The notes: generated by a model not told the origin, from the sequence alone. DNA of 32,467 nucleotides from an uncultured Flavobacteriaceae bacterium (GCA_937959395.1 CALGLR010000124.1:1-32467), one strand, 5' to 3'; positions 1-9,365 are shown, counted from the stretch's first letter. Program-made: numbers and translations.

Positions 1-392
1 TAATTTTATTTTCCCAACCTTGTTTCTGAACTTCACTCGTTACCTTTTGTCTTTATAACTATGGCGCTAAGCGGCTGCAAATATACACCCCATTTTAAAC
101 CCCACAAGCTTTTTTTTAATCTTTTTTTGATTTATTTTTGACATCAAACACAATAGCCTTATTAACTGCATTTTACCGATTTTTATTTTAGTAATGAATG
201 TAAGCGATTGATAAATAACAAATTGTCTGCTTGATTGTTTTTAACCTATATAGTTATCAGTGATTTATAAAAACACAAAAACATTAGATTCCTTCTTCTG
301 GATACTTTAGTAGTGTTATTTAAGAAAAGAAGACAGATAGAAAACATAGAAGCCTCTATGAATTATATGATGCAATTCATGCTAGTATGCGT
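1..392. other. Intergenic stretch with outward leader, no gene seen
   Basis: There is no convincing coding region here. Bases 1-76 are probably the 5' leader of a leftward transcript driven by the promoter at 77-107. Bases 110-390 are very AT-rich. Just beyond the porin stop is a 7-bp inverted repeat (ATGAATT at 358-364 with AATTCAT at 374-380) without a clear U-tract, at best a weak terminator for the leftward porin gene. Confidence 0.5.
77..107 (-). promoter_or_regulatory. Bacteroidota-type promoter reading off the left edge
   Basis: On the minus strand a -33 TTG (plus-strand 105-107) lies exactly 19 nt from TATATTTG (plus-strand 78-85), followed by C at 77. This fits the established TTG/TAnnTTTG pattern of Bacteroidota primary sigma factor promoters. 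Transcription should start near base 70 and run leftwards. The transcribed bases begin with a short GC-rich inverted repeat (CGCTAAGCG, 65-73) in otherwise AT-rich DNA and continue to base 1 with no credible ORF, so this is probably the leader of a gene outside the window. What that gene is cannot be told. Confidence 0.65.
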
Positions 393-2387
393 TTAAAGAA
401 AAAAATTCCATACTAATCCAAACCTTACTGTAAAGTCTCTATATGGGTAATTAGGTGCAGAGAAATAATCATAGCCTGTATAAGCCGCATTTAGGTGTTC
501 TGCTTTAAAATAGATTCTTGTTTGTCTTACTTTGGCGTTTAAAAACAAATCTAATCTAGGAAAGCCTCCTATCCTTTCTTCGTTTTGAGTATAAAACTCT
601 GCCAAAACAGGATCGTAAGCATTCATATTATAAGCTTCAAAATAATTAAAGATAACACCTGCTTGAAAGCTCAATGCTTTTTTAAATATTTCATTTGAAT
701 AATAAAGAGTGTTACGGGTTATAAATTCGGGCACATTATATACATTATTACTATCATCTACTTTTTGATACATTATAGTATTATCTAAAGCTATATTTTT
801 ATAACGAATCTCTTTATTCACTTTTACTCTTATATAAGTAATAGATTCGTTATTTTGAAATGGTTTCACTAAACCTAAGGCATCTTCTTTTGCGAAATAC
901 ACATAGTCACTAATATTTGAAAGGTCTACAGATAAATTAAGTAACTTTTGAGATTTAACATGAAACGCTAATTGTTCTGTTTTTATATTTTTAAAATTAT
1001 TACTCCAATTGTAATTTATATAATCACTTTGATATAATAATGCATTATATCCAGGCGATTTAGAACTATGATTTATTTGAGCACTAAGTTCAAGGTCGGG
1101 ATTAAACTTATAGGAAGCTTCTCCTTTTAAATAGTTACCTTCTATATCTCCTGAGACATTCACTCCTATATCTCCTTTAATATTAAATCCTCTAATTTGT
1201 TTTTGATATTTCCCTCCTACTCTATATATATTCCCTTTTAATCGATTTGGAATCGTTGTTGAAATTGACCCTGAAGGCGTTGTGTTATTTAAAACAACAA
1301 CTTTGTTGTACCCGTAATTATAATTATCATTACTAACATTAAACTGAAGATTTCCAACTGTCTTATTATAATAATTTAACTGCAATTGATTGTAAAAATG
1401 CTCTAAAGTTACTTTATCCCATATTTCAGTAGTTCTAAATGCGGTACCAAAAATAGAATTTTCTCTCTCTTGATCATATTGATAGTACTTATCTTCAAAA
1501 GATATAATATGATTTATGTTGAGTGCATTATTATTTAAAGAATCCTTTTTCTTAATGATATCATATCTATGATCTAAATGAAAACGCTTTCCTATTAATA
1601 TATTCTCTGCGTCTTCAAAGTTAACCTCTAGAACTCCTCTATCTTTAAATTCTTCTTCTCCTTCTTTAAAAGAATCAACACTATCATCTGTTAATCCTCC
1701 ATTTTCGCGATTAAGCAAATCTTGCATTACAACATGAGCATTAGCACTGTATCTATTGTTTTTTGTTTTGTAACTCGTAATAATTCTAAAATTCCCTGTA
1801 CTGGTTAACGCATGTAAATATTTACCTAAAGAACGTAGCCCTTTATAACCTATAGATATATTTAATTGAGGAGATGTGTTTACACTAAAAAAAGCATCTA
1901 ATAATTGACCTTGTGTAAAAGCTGTTTTATAAAATAGTTCAGATAAAGGTGTAGGGACATGATAATAATTTATATCTTCTATTTCCATATAATTAAAATG
2001 CCTTGCTTTACCTGCAAACGTTGGCATTAATTTAGAACTAAAAACATCTTCACTTAAGGTATTATATGTTTGGCCCAAGTTTGCAAATGCAATACGATTA
2101 AAATTATCCTTTCTGAGGTAATTGTACTTATATTCTTTTTTAATACTTAGCGTAGTATCTACATAAGTGGTATCTCTTACATGAGAAATTATAAGATAAT
2201 CTTGAATTTTAGCATCATTCTTTTTGTTGACTGAATTCTTATTAGATCCTTTACTTATCGAATCATTAATAGTACGATTACCTTTAATTACGCTTTCCTT
2301 TGCTTTTAATAAAGGTTTATTTTGAGTTAGGCATAATTGAGCCATACTCATCATTATAATTATTAATACTATTTTTTTCACAAGCAT
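393..2387 (-). CDS. Putative outer-membrane porin (Porin_10 family)
   Basis: The 664-residue protein starts at ATG with a Sec signal peptide (hydrophobic residues about 6-19, cleavage likely after LCLTQ near residue 22) and a polar, low-complexity linker to about residue 80. The rest is rich in alternating polar and aromatic strands, as expected for an outer-membrane beta-barrel, and ends in an aromatic/hydrophobic strand (WNFFL). The segment around residues 90-200 (NLGQTYNTL, MPTFAGKARHFNYMEIEDI, YHVPTPLSELFYKTAFTQG) is typical of the Bacteroidota putative porin family Porin_10 as I know it. Transport substrate is unknown. It is transcribed away from rnhB, from which it is separated by 162 bp; this divergent pairing is common in Flavobacteriaceae. 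Family call is fairly sure; pore function is inferred from the family. Confidence 0.8.
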   Translation of the reverse strand: MLVKKIVLIIIMMSMAQLCLTQNKPLLKAKESVIKGNRTINDSISKGSNKNSVNKKNDAKIQDYLIISHVRDTTYVDTTLSIKKEYKYNYLRKDNFNRIAFANLGQTYNTLSEDVFSSKLMPTFAGKARHFNYMEIEDINYYHVPTPLSELFYKTAFTQGQLLDAFFSVNTSPQLNISIGYKGLRSLGKYLHALTSTGNFRIITSYKTKNNRYSANAHVVMQDLLNRENGGLTDDSVDSFKEGEEEFKDRGVLEVNFEDAENILIGKRFHLDHRYDIIKKKDSLNNNALNINHIISFEDKYYQYDQERENSIFGTAFRTTEIWDKVTLEHFYNQLQLNYYNKTVGNLQFNVSNDNYNYGYNKVVVLNNTTPSGSISTTIPNRLKGNIYRVGGKYQKQIRGFNIKGDIGVNVSGDIEGNYLKGEASYKFNPDLELSAQINHSSKSPGYNALLYQSDYINYNWSNNFKNIKTEQLAFHVKSQKLLNLSVDLSNISDYVYFAKEDALGLVKPFQNNESITYIRVKVNKEIRYKNIALDNTIMYQKVDDSNNVYNVPEFITRNTLYYSNEIFKKALSFQAGVIFNYFEAYNMNAYDPVLAEFYTQNEERIGGFPRLDLFLNAKVRQTRIYFKAEHLNAAYTGYDYFSAPNYPYRDFTVRFGLVWNFFL

Positions 2388-2549
2388 TTGGTTATAACTA
2401 ATTTTATCTTCTATAATTATACACAGACAAATTAATTACTTTTGATTCTTAATTTGTTGCCAAAAATAACAATTATCTATTTAGGGATCTTGTTACAATG
2501 ACACATAATTACGATATATATTAATGTTGTACTGTTAAGAATTATTTAA

Positions 2550-3158
2550 ATGCTGAAATTAAATTACTCTGGTTATTTGCTTGAATGTGGAACAGATGAA
2601 GCCGGTAGAGGCTGTCTTGCTGGCCCCGTAACAGCTGCAGCTGTTATTTTACCAGATAACTTTAACAACGAAATACTTAACGACTCCAAGCTCTTAAGTG
2701 AAAAAAAACGCGATTTACTTAGACCCATTATCGAAAATGAAGCTTTACATTTTTCTTTTGCCCATGTCTTTGAAACCAAAATTGATAAAATTAATATTCT
2801 CAATGCTTCAATTTTAGCGATGCATAAATCTATTAAGAAACTAAAAACCAATCCAGAGTTTATTATAGTAGATGGTAATAAGTTCAAACCCTATAAATCT
2901 ATTCCTTCTCAAACTATTATTAAAGGAGATGGAAAGTTTTTAAGTATAGCTGCGGCTTCTGTTTTAGCAAAAACGCATCGAGATGATTATATGAATAAAA
3001 TTCATGAAGAATATCCCATGTATCATTGGAACAAAAATAAAGGCTACCCTACTAAAGCACATAGAGAAGCAATTAGAGAATACGGCATAACAAAGTATCA
3101 TAGAAAATCGTTTAGATTATTACCAGAACAATTAAAACTTGAATTAAATCCCTCATGA
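2550..3158 (+). CDS. rnhB: Ribonuclease HII
   Basis: The product is a 202-residue RNase HII, a cytoplasmic enzyme that nicks 5' of ribonucleotides embedded in duplex DNA and removes RNA from RNA-DNA hybrids. The start motif [12 protein letters not shown] gives catalytic D16 and E17. The other two metal-binding acids are D108 (FIIVDGNKF) and D145 (VLAKTHRDD). [11 protein letters not shown] near residue 165 is the conserved C-terminal signature. Length is normal for the family. The stop codon overlaps the start of the next gene (ATGA at 3155-3158), so the downstream lipoprotein is probably translationally coupled. The enzyme identity is secure. Confidence 0.97.
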   Translation: MLKLNYSGYLLECGTDEAGRGCLAGPVTAAAVILPDNFNNEILNDSKLLSEKKRDLLRPIIENEALHFSFAHVFETKIDKINILNASILAMHKSIKKLKTNPEFIIVDGNKFKPYKSIPSQTIIKGDGKFLSIAAASVLAKTHRDDYMNKIHEEYPMYHWNKNKGYPTKAHREAIREYGITKYHRKSFRLLPEQLKLELNPS

Positions 3159-5581
3159 AAATAAAATCGTTCACCTATTTCTCTTTATTACTTTTAACAC
3201 TACTGTCATGTAATGAAAGGAAGAGATCTTCCGTAATTTCAGATTTCATTCCTGTAAACTCTCAAACGATATTACTTATTAATAATATCGAGAGCTTCAA
3301 AACAAACCTAAATAATAATCATTTTATTGATTTATTATCTAAAACCAAAGATTATAAAACATTAAAAAAACAACTTAATCACTTAAATAATATAAGGACT
3401 ACAGATCCTGTTATTATTAGTTTTACTAAAACTGATGATAATAAACTAGATTATACCCTAATTACAAAGAACAACAAAACCCTATTTGAGTTAGATTCAA
3501 TTAAAAATCATAAGACAGAAACTTATAAAGTTAAAAACCACACCGCTCTAAAAATAACAATTGAAGATGCTATTACATATAACAGTATAAGAGATAGTGT
3601 TTTTATTAGCGCTTCTAATAAAAACATACTAGAAACTATTTTAAACACTAAGCAGCCTACAAATCCTTTTGAAAAACAAATAAATGCAATCGATAAAAAC
3701 TCCCCTTTTTCGATTATTCTTAATGAAAAACAACCTATAAACTCGATATTTTATGAAACATCCTTAAATAATCTTAACCTTACCGATTATTTCACATTAG
3801 ATGTTTCTGTATCTCAAGATGAATTGTTTTTAAGCGGAATAACAAAAGCTAAGGATTCTTCTAACTTAATAAATGTATTTAAGAATACCATTCCGCAAGA
3901 GAATGAGACTGCAAAGATAACACCCGGAAATAGTGATGGCTTTTTAAGTTTAACTTTTGATAATTATGAAGTATTCCTTTCTAATCTAAATACTTATAAT
4001 TTAAAAGACAGCATTCCTAGTACAACCCTATTTGATAATATTACAGAAGTAGGTATTATTTATGAAGACAGCAATCGTGTTATTGCCTTACATTCTATAG
4101 ATCCTTCAGCAACAAAAGAAGCTTTATTAAGCTACCAAAACAAGGTTCAGGATTACAGACAAACCGAAATTTACAACTTCAACAATCCTAATTTATTTAA
4201 GGATACCTTTAGTCCGTTTATTACTTTTAATGCGATTACAAAATATTGCGTTATAGATTCCTTTTTCGTTTTCGCTAATTCTACAGAATCACTTCAAAAC
4301 ATTATTTCTAGTTATCAAAATGAAACTACTTTTAGCAATCGCGATTATTATAAAAATTGTATTAAAGACCTAAGTGATCAAGCTTCTATATTACAAGTAT
4401 TAAAACCAGAAGCCTTACAAAAAGTTATCTCTAACAATACAAAAGACAGTATCGCTTTAAAATTAACACCTTACAAAGCGCATGCCCTTCAGTTTGTTTA
4501 CGATTCTAACTTTGCTCATGTTAATTCTATTTTAAGAAAAGACAAAAAACGAGCTGTTGAAAATTCGGTAACCGAAATTCTAAACATCAAATTAAAGAAT
4601 GCTTTACTTAATGAACCACAACTAGTAACCAACCATAGAACTAGAGAAAAGGAAATTGTTGTACAGGATGTAAAGAATGTATTATACTTAATATCTAATA
4701 CGGGACAAATACTTTGGAAAAAGCGATTAAACGGTCCTATTTTAGGACGCATTGAGCAAATAGACCGATTTAAAAATGGCTATTTACAATTGGTTTTTGC
4801 AACTCCAAATGCGGTTCATGTTATTGCAAGAAACGGAAAAGACGTTGCTCCTTTCCCTTTACCCTTTAACGATGAGATTACACAACCACTCTCAGTTTTT
4901 GATTATGATAAGAAAAGAGACTATAGACTTTTTGTTACCCAAGGAAAAAATGTACTTCTTTACAACGGCGAAGGAAAAACTGTAAAGGGTTTTGAGTTCC
5001 CTTCTGCGAAAGCAAGAATAAACCATCAACCACAACATTTAAGAATTGCTTCTAAAGATTATATTGTTATAAAAACTAATGATAATCTAAACATTCTAAC
5101 TCGTCGCGGAAAGCCAAGAGTAACACCTAAAACAAAACTTAAATATGATGATCAAGCCGTATTTAGTTACAATGGCACATTTGTAACGGCCACAAAAGAA
5201 GGAAAACTAGCAACCATAGATAGAAAAGGTAACGTAAACGTATCGACACTCTTTGGTGAGAATACGAACCTATTAACCACGACTAAAACTCTAGTCGCCC
5301 AAAATGAAAACAAATTAAAGATTAAGAGTAATATCGTAGATTTAGATTTTGCAACGTATTCTAAGCCGAAATTGTTTTACATAAAAAACAAAATCTATGT
5401 TTCGGTAACTAATTTACAATCGCACAAAGTATTGCTTTTTGATAGCCAAGGAAAATCATTACCTAACTTTCCTGTTTATGGCAACTCTGTAATCGAACTA
5501 GATAATATAGATAAAGATGCTAGTTTAGAGTTTATTACTAAAGGAGAAGCTAATAACATTTTAATTTATGAAATCAATTAA
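3155..5581 (+). CDS. Large lipoprotein with C-terminal propeller-like region
   Basis: The 808-residue protein has a lipoprotein signal (LLTLLSC, lipidated Cys19) and should sit in the envelope. Residues 25-450 begin with [19 protein letters not shown], repeat short strand-helix units and resemble the DUF3352-like, substrate-unknown proteins of Bacteroidota. From about residue 480 to the end there are repeated beta units of the kind [35 protein letters not shown] and [19 protein letters not shown], which look like a WD/PQQ-type beta-propeller; the final unit ends with a [17 protein letters not shown] segment. The gene overlaps rnhB by 4 bp. I do not recognise a function. The lipoprotein call is firm, the propeller is inferred from strand periodicity. 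Confidence 0.75.
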   Translation: MKIKSFTYFSLLLLTLLSCNERKRSSVISDFIPVNSQTILLINNIESFKTNLNNNHFIDLLSKTKDYKTLKKQLNHLNNIRTTDPVIISFTKTDDNKLDYTLITKNNKTLFELDSIKNHKTETYKVKNHTALKITIEDAITYNSIRDSVFISASNKNILETILNTKQPTNPFEKQINAIDKNSPFSIILNEKQPINSIFYETSLNNLNLTDYFTLDVSVSQDELFLSGITKAKDSSNLINVFKNTIPQENETAKITPGNSDGFLSLTFDNYEVFLSNLNTYNLKDSIPSTTLFDNITEVGIIYEDSNRVIALHSIDPSATKEALLSYQNKVQDYRQTEIYNFNNPNLFKDTFSPFITFNAITKYCVIDSFFVFANSTESLQNIISSYQNETTFSNRDYYKNCIKDLSDQASILQVLKPEALQKVISNNTKDSIALKLTPYKAHALQFVYDSNFAHVNSILRKDKKRAVENSVTEILNIKLKNALLNEPQLVTNHRTREKEIVVQDVKNVLYLISNTGQILWKKRLNGPILGRIEQIDRFKNGYLQLVFATPNAVHVIARNGKDVAPFPLPFNDEITQPLSVFDYDKKRDYRLFVTQGKNVLLYNGEGKTVKGFEFPSAKARINHQPQHLRIASKDYIVIKTNDNLNILTRRGKPRVTPKTKLKYDDQAVFSYNGTFVTATKEGKLATIDRKGNVNVSTLFGENTNLLTTTKTLVAQNENKLKIKSNIVDLDFATYSKPKLFYIKNKIYVSVTNLQSHKVLLFDSQGKSLPNFPVYGNSVIELDNIDKDASLEFITKGEANNILIYEIN

Positions 5582-5595
5582 CAATCAGTTTTTCG

Positions 5596-5603
5596 TAAAT
5601 TTG
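5596..5603 (+). promoter_or_regulatory. Probable -7 element of the TapB-like gene
   Basis: TAAATTTG is an exact match to the Bacteroidota -7 motif TAnnTTTG. It lies 35 nt before the ATG at 5639, just after the stop of the preceding gene. No TTG is found 19 nt upstream, so only half of the promoter is supported. Confidence 0.4.
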
Positions 5604-5638
5604 GCATGCTATTAATTTAAATTATAAACAACAACACC

Positions 5639-6331
5639 ATGAAAATTATTAAATTATTACTATTAACACTTCTTTTTTCCGGTACAATTGCAGCACAAGA
5701 CTGTAGTGCTGTTTTATTTTTACAAGAAGGCACAACTTTAGAATATTCAGACTACGATAAAAAAGGCAAAATTATAGGAACTGCAACACATGTTACAAAG
5801 TCATTAAATCAAGATGGCAGTAAAATAACTGCTGAAATTGAATTGAATTATAATGACCAAAAAGAAAAAAGCAATTATAGTACAACCTATAATGCCTCAT
5901 GTGAAAACGGATTAATCGCTGTAGATATGCAACGTTTTTTTGATAACAGTAAGCTTTCAAATTATCAAGATTCAGATTTAAAGTTAGAAATTAATGGAGA
6001 TGTTCTTGAGTTTCCTGTAAACATGAATGAAGGAGATACTTTAAATGATGGTACAATTAGTATTGGTGTTAGTAAAGATGGTTTCACTATTATTACATTA
6101 GTAACGAATATTACAGACAGGAAAATATTATCCAGTGAAAGCATTACGACTTCTGCAGGAACCTTCTCATGTAACAAAGTTAGCTTCAGCTTCGAGTCTA
6201 AGTTTGGTCTTTTAAAAATTAGAGGTACTGCCAAAGAGTGGTATAACGATAATAAAGTATTAGTAAAATCTGAATCATATAATAAAAAAGGTAAACTAAT
6301 AGGTTCTACATTACTTACTGGAATGAAATAA
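5639..6331 (+). CDS. Secreted TapB-like/DUF3108-like protein
   Basis: The 230-residue product has a cleaved Sec signal (hydrophobic 5-17, cleavage near TIAAQ-D20) and no membrane segments, so it is periplasmic or outer-membrane associated. The mature part is all-beta with the order EGTTLEYSDYDKKGK ... EFPVNMNEGDTL ... GTFSCNKVSF ... KEWYNDNKVLVKSESYNKKGKL. This is the pattern of the Bacteroidota TapB family and the related DUF3108 proteins, whose fold is similar to lipoprotein-binding LolA-like sheets. Molecular role is not established. It has its own -7-like promoter upstream and a good terminator downstream, so it is probably monocistronic. Confidence 0.65.
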   Translation: MKIIKLLLLTLLFSGTIAAQDCSAVLFLQEGTTLEYSDYDKKGKIIGTATHVTKSLNQDGSKITAEIELNYNDQKEKSNYSTTYNASCENGLIAVDMQRFFDNSKLSNYQDSDLKLEINGDVLEFPVNMNEGDTLNDGTISIGVSKDGFTIITLVTNITDRKILSSESITTSAGTFSCNKVSFSFESKFGLLKIRGTAKEWYNDNKVLVKSESYNKKGKLIGSTLLTGMK

Positions 6332-6411
6332 TTCGATTATTCGACTGTTGGATTCTTCGATTATTAGATATTTGAATTTCTCATTATTCATTGTTGATTT
6401 ATAAAATTATT

Positions 6412-6442
6412 AAAACCGGAGCCATAATGCTTCGGTTTTTTT
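6412..6442 (+). terminator. Rho-independent terminator
   Basis: The arm AAAACCGGAGC (6412-6422) pairs with GCTTCGGTTTT (6429-6439) with one G-U pair across a 6-nt loop, followed by more T residues. It ends the transcript of the TapB-like gene and insulates the NdpA-type gene. Confidence 0.8.
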
Positions 6443-6503
6443 ATTCTCAATTCTTGTTTATTTAGTACTATTGCAATTCGTAATTTAAAGACGTAAAACT
6501 GCT

Positions 6504-7553
6504 ATGATAAATCGTAATAATGCCTCCATTTCTAAATTTATTATTCATAAAGTTGGTAATAAACATAATGATACTAAAAATGCTTTTTCTGAAAAAGAAG
6601 TCCATTTCGATGAGGCCAGTTATGAGTTAATGCTTCCTTTTTTACTACGCCCTTTTGGAAGTCTAGTGCAGAGTTATCGTTTTAATCACCACGCAAATGT
6701 AGATTTAAATGAAATTAATTCTTACACCAACGAGCTACTTACCGAGGATGATAATTTTATTGAAGTTTCAAAAAACATAGTAAAGCATTTGTACGAGCAG
6801 TCTAATTCTGCACAAATAAAGACTGGAGATGTTTTAATTGCAAAATTTGAAGGTATTAATTACCAAGACATGGTGTTTGATGCTATTGGGATTTTTAAAA
6901 TTGAAAATAAAACCAATTTCTTTCAAACCTATTTAGAGAACAACAGTTACGATGTTTTAGTACAAAAAGGAATTAATTCTAAAAAAGTAGATAAAGGGTG
7001 CTTAATATTAAATACGAGTGATACAGAAGGTAGAATAATTTTAAGTGTCGATAATAATAGTTACGATGCACAGTACTGGTTAAATAACTTCTTAAATATT
7101 AAGTACGCAGATGATATGAACTCGCACACGCATAATTATATTGAGTTGTGTAAAGAGTTCTCTACTGAAATATTAAAAACTAGCTACGGTGAACAAGAAC
7201 GTAATATATTTCTTGCCAAAACTGTCGATTTTTTTAAAGACAATGAAGTTGTAAATATTGAACGTTTTAAAGAAGAAGTCTTTGAAGAAGATAAGCATAT
7301 TGATTTATTTGAAGCCTATAAAAAAGAATTTGAAGGCGAGCAAGACATTTTAATTCGCAATCAATTCGATGTCTCAGAACCTGTACTTAATAAGGATAAG
7401 AAAAAGATTAAAACAGATATAAAACTAGACACACATATACAAATAAAGCTAGATATTGATGCACCAGATGCGGCTAGCGAACACTTAGAACGTGGCTATG
7501 ATGAAGAAAAGAAGATGTTTTATTACAAAGTATTTTTTAATGCAGAAGGGTAA
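6504..7553 (+). CDS. Nucleoid-associated protein, NdpA/YejK family
   Basis: This is a 349-residue soluble protein without signal peptide or membrane segments. Features of the 37-kDa nucleoid-associated family (PF04245) are seen: the N-terminal FIIHKVGNKHND with LRPFGSLVQSYRFNHH, and a central segment running KTGDVLIAKFEGINYQ, FDAIGIFKIENKTNF and KVDKGCLILNTSDTEGRII. The family binds DNA and is nucleoid associated in gammaproteobacteria; its role in Bacteroidota is little known. It reads towards the leftward lipB and is followed by a short heptamer tandem repeat. The family call is confident, the cellular role is inferred from the name family. Confidence 0.85.
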   Translation: MINRNNASISKFIIHKVGNKHNDTKNAFSEKEVHFDEASYELMLPFLLRPFGSLVQSYRFNHHANVDLNEINSYTNELLTEDDNFIEVSKNIVKHLYEQSNSAQIKTGDVLIAKFEGINYQDMVFDAIGIFKIENKTNFFQTYLENNSYDVLVQKGINSKKVDKGCLILNTSDTEGRIILSVDNNSYDAQYWLNNFLNIKYADDMNSHTHNYIELCKEFSTEILKTSYGEQERNIFLAKTVDFFKDNEVVNIERFKEEVFEEDKHIDLFEAYKKEFEGEQDILIRNQFDVSEPVLNKDKKKIKTDIKLDTHIQIKLDIDAPDAASEHLERGYDEEKKMFYYKVFFNAEG

Positions 7554-7556
7554 AAT

Positions 7557-7581
7557 GATTGTTGATTGTTGATTGTTGATT
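7557..7581. repeat. Heptamer tandem repeat GATTGTT x 3.6
   Basis: GATTGTT occurs three times in full (7557, 7564, 7571) plus GATT at 7578. The tract fills the gap between the convergent NdpA-type gene and lipB and touches the last two bases of the lipB stop codon. Such short perfect tandem repeats can change copy number by slippage; here that would not alter either reading frame. Confidence 0.85.
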
Positions 7582-8281
7582 AATTTATAAACTCTGCCTC
7601 AAAAAGAATAGCAAAATGTTTGAGTAACTTCGCTTTCATTTCGGTTTCATTTACAACACCTTGTCCTAATTCTACATTAAGAGATGTTACTGCTTTACCA
7701 CGAATACCGCAAGGAATAATATGATCGAAATATCCTAAATTTGCGTTTACATTAAGTGCAAAACCGTGCATGGTAACCCAACGACTAGCACGAACTCCCA
7801 TAGCACAAATCTTACGAGCAAATGGTGTACCTACACCTAACCATACTCCTGTTTCTCCTGGAGATCGCTCTGTTTTTAAACCATATTCTTGGAGAGTTAA
7901 AATAATGACTTCTTCCAAGAAACGTAAGTATTTATGAATATCGGTAAAAAAATTATCAAGATCTAAAATAGGGTACCCTACTATCTGTCCAGGACCATGA
8001 TAGGTAATATCTCCCCCCCTATTAATCTTATAAAAAGTAGCTCTTTTATCTTTTAATTGTTTTTCATTTAAAAGTAAATTTGATAAATCACCGCTTTTAC
8101 CTAAAGTATAAACATGCGGATGCTCTACAAATAAAAAATAATTCTTGGTTTGCAAACCTGCATTTTCTCGTCTATTTTTTATTTTAGTCTCTAAAATCCC
8201 TTTAAAAAGTTGCTCTTGGTAATCCCAAGTTTCCTTAAAATCTTTAGAACCTAGATCTTGTATGGTTATTGTTTTATTCAA
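7580..8281 (-). CDS. lipB: Octanoyl-[ACP]:protein octanoyltransferase LipB
   Basis: LipB moves octanoate from acyl carrier protein to the lipoyl domains of 2-oxoacid dehydrogenases and GcvH, the first step of lipoate assembly. The 233-residue protein has the hallmark RGGDITYHGPGQIVGYP (residues 88-104), the conserved lysine K157 in ARKICAMGVR and the nucleophile C191 in IIPCGIRGKAVTSLN. Family homologues begin like this one (MNKTI), which requires a TTG start codon (plus-strand 8279-8281); no ATG or GTG is close by. Only one base separates it from the stop of the upstream lipoprotein gene, so expression is likely coupled. Identification is secure, the start codon nearly so. Confidence 0.96.
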   Translation of the reverse strand: MNKTITIQDLGSKDFKETWDYQEQLFKGILETKIKNRRENAGLQTKNYFLFVEHPHVYTLGKSGDLSNLLLNEKQLKDKRATFYKINRGGDITYHGPGQIVGYPILDLDNFFTDIHKYLRFLEEVIILTLQEYGLKTERSPGETGVWLGVGTPFARKICAMGVRASRWVTMHGFALNVNANLGYFDHIIPCGIRGKAVTSLNVELGQGVVNETEMKAKLLKHFAILFEAEFIN

Positions 8282-8282
8282 T

Positions 8283-9041
8283 TTAATCTTCTAAAACAAC
8301 TTCTAAATTCATTACTTCTGGATCTTTCATATACTCTATAAGACCATATTCTACAGTAACACTTTTTCTATCTTCACTAAATAAAGCGCCTTCTTTAGAA
8401 ACCGATTTAATCTTTCTTGGAAAGTGATAATTTAACTTGTATTTAGAATTAGCAAACATCATAGCGGCAGGACCCAAACTATCTGTAACTTGCTTTTGTA
8501 ATTCTGCATCTTTCACTTTAACAGTACGTTTAAAAACACCATTATTGTACGAATATTTTAAATCGGTATTACCGCCAGTTGCCATAGAAGAAAAAGGATT
8601 ATTTGGATCATTTAATTTAGAAGTGCCTTTACCTTGTAAATTACTAGCACTATTAAGAGCAGTAAACATATCGCGTAATTCATTAGCATCTTTAAAATCT
8701 GTAAACAATTCCATTTTCATTTTTTTGTTTTCAGCACTCATAAGCATATGCATTGAAAAATCTTCTAAAGCTTTTAATTTAGATTGTTCTTCTTTAGATA
8801 ACTTAGAGATACTATCTCGCTTTTCTTCAAAGATGTCTTTAAAACTAAATGTAGAATCTATTTCTTTTTCTTCAGAGCCTTCAGACATTTTATCTCCAGC
8901 CATTTGCATAAGTTCAGAACCGTCAAAACTAAACTCCATTTTTCCAGAACCGTCTTCATTTATATAAATGTTTTCAGAAAACTGGCAACTCGTAAAAAAA
9001 ACTAAAATAAGGGATAATACAAAAAGTGAAAATTTGTTCAT
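8283..9041 (-). CDS. Lipoprotein of unknown function
   Basis: The 252-residue protein has a lipobox (VFFTSC, Cys19) and should be anchored in the envelope. The mature start, QFSENIYINEDGSGKMEFSFDGSEL, is the kind of opening seen in a set of Bacteroidota lipoproteins in which a short beta-sheet is followed by a charged helix (residues 60-130, rich in K, E and M). The C-terminal third (FKRTVKVKDAELQ, YHFPRKIKSVSKEG, KSVTVEYGLIEYM) is beta again. I do not recognise a function. It precedes lipB by one base and follows the small YqaE gene by 67 bp, so these three may be cotranscribed. Confidence 0.75.
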   Translation of the reverse strand: MNKFSLFVLSLILVFFTSCQFSENIYINEDGSGKMEFSFDGSELMQMAGDKMSEGSEEKEIDSTFSFKDIFEEKRDSISKLSKEEQSKLKALEDFSMHMLMSAENKKMKMELFTDFKDANELRDMFTALNSASNLQGKGTSKLNDPNNPFSSMATGGNTDLKYSYNNGVFKRTVKVKDAELQKQVTDSLGPAAMMFANSKYKLNYHFPRKIKSVSKEGALFSEDRKSVTVEYGLIEYMKDPEVMNLEVVLED

Positions 9042-9060
9042 AATGATAAATTTAAGGTTA

Positions 9061-9082
9061 AGAACTGGTTTAAACCCGTTCT
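9061..9082. repeat. 22-bp near-perfect palindrome before the lipoprotein gene
   Basis: AGAACTGGTTT (9061-9071) and AAACCCGTTCT (9072-9082) are complementary except for one position. The palindrome lies 19-41 nt upstream of the leftward lipoprotein start codon, between it and the YqaE gene. It could be a protein-binding operator or an RNA hairpin in the intergenic message; there is no U-tract, so it is not a standard terminator. Confidence 0.45.
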
Positions 9083-9108
9083 AATTAAAAAAGCAAAGAT
9101 AAATCTTT

Positions 9109-9267
9109 TTATCTATTGGGATTATTAAGGATGATTAAGGCAGCTATAATGCCGGGTATCCAGCCGCAAACCCATAAAATAAAGACGATTAAGATTGAGC
9201 CACAGCCTTTATCTAAAACAGCTAAAGGTGGACATATAATTGAAAGTAGTACTCTCCAAAAACTCAT
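9109..9267 (-). CDS. YqaE/Pmp3 family small membrane protein
   Basis: A 52-residue ORF on the minus strand (ATG at 9265-9267, stop at 9109-9111) encodes a peptide with two membrane helices. Its sequence has the signature of the YqaE/Pmp3 family (PF01679): LLSIICPPLAVL, a KGCG turn at residues 20-23, and WVCGWIPGIIAALIIL. Length is right for the family. Members are small plasma membrane proteins linked with stress or salt response in yeast and plants; the bacterial role is not settled. An ORF on the opposite strand (9116-9346) is only its shadow. The family match is strong because all landmarks are in order. Confidence 0.9.
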   Translation of the reverse strand: MSFWRVLLSIICPPLAVLDKGCGSILIVFILWVCGWIPGIIAALIILNNPNR

Positions 9268-9365
9268 AAAATATTTAGTATTGATTTCTGTAAGTTTGAC
9301 GTTAAATCTTAAGTTTTGTTACATATTTAAATTTATTTTAGAATAAATAATACTATTTTAGAGGT

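Noticed and set aside
8437-8967. Plus-strand ORF of 176 residues inside the lipoprotein gene
   Set aside because: Its composition mirrors the antisense of the minus-strand lipoprotein, which has a lipobox and better coding character.
9116-9346. Plus-strand ORF of 76 residues
   Set aside because: It overlaps the YqaE/Pmp3 gene on the other strand, whose family signature is complete; the plus frame has no family features.
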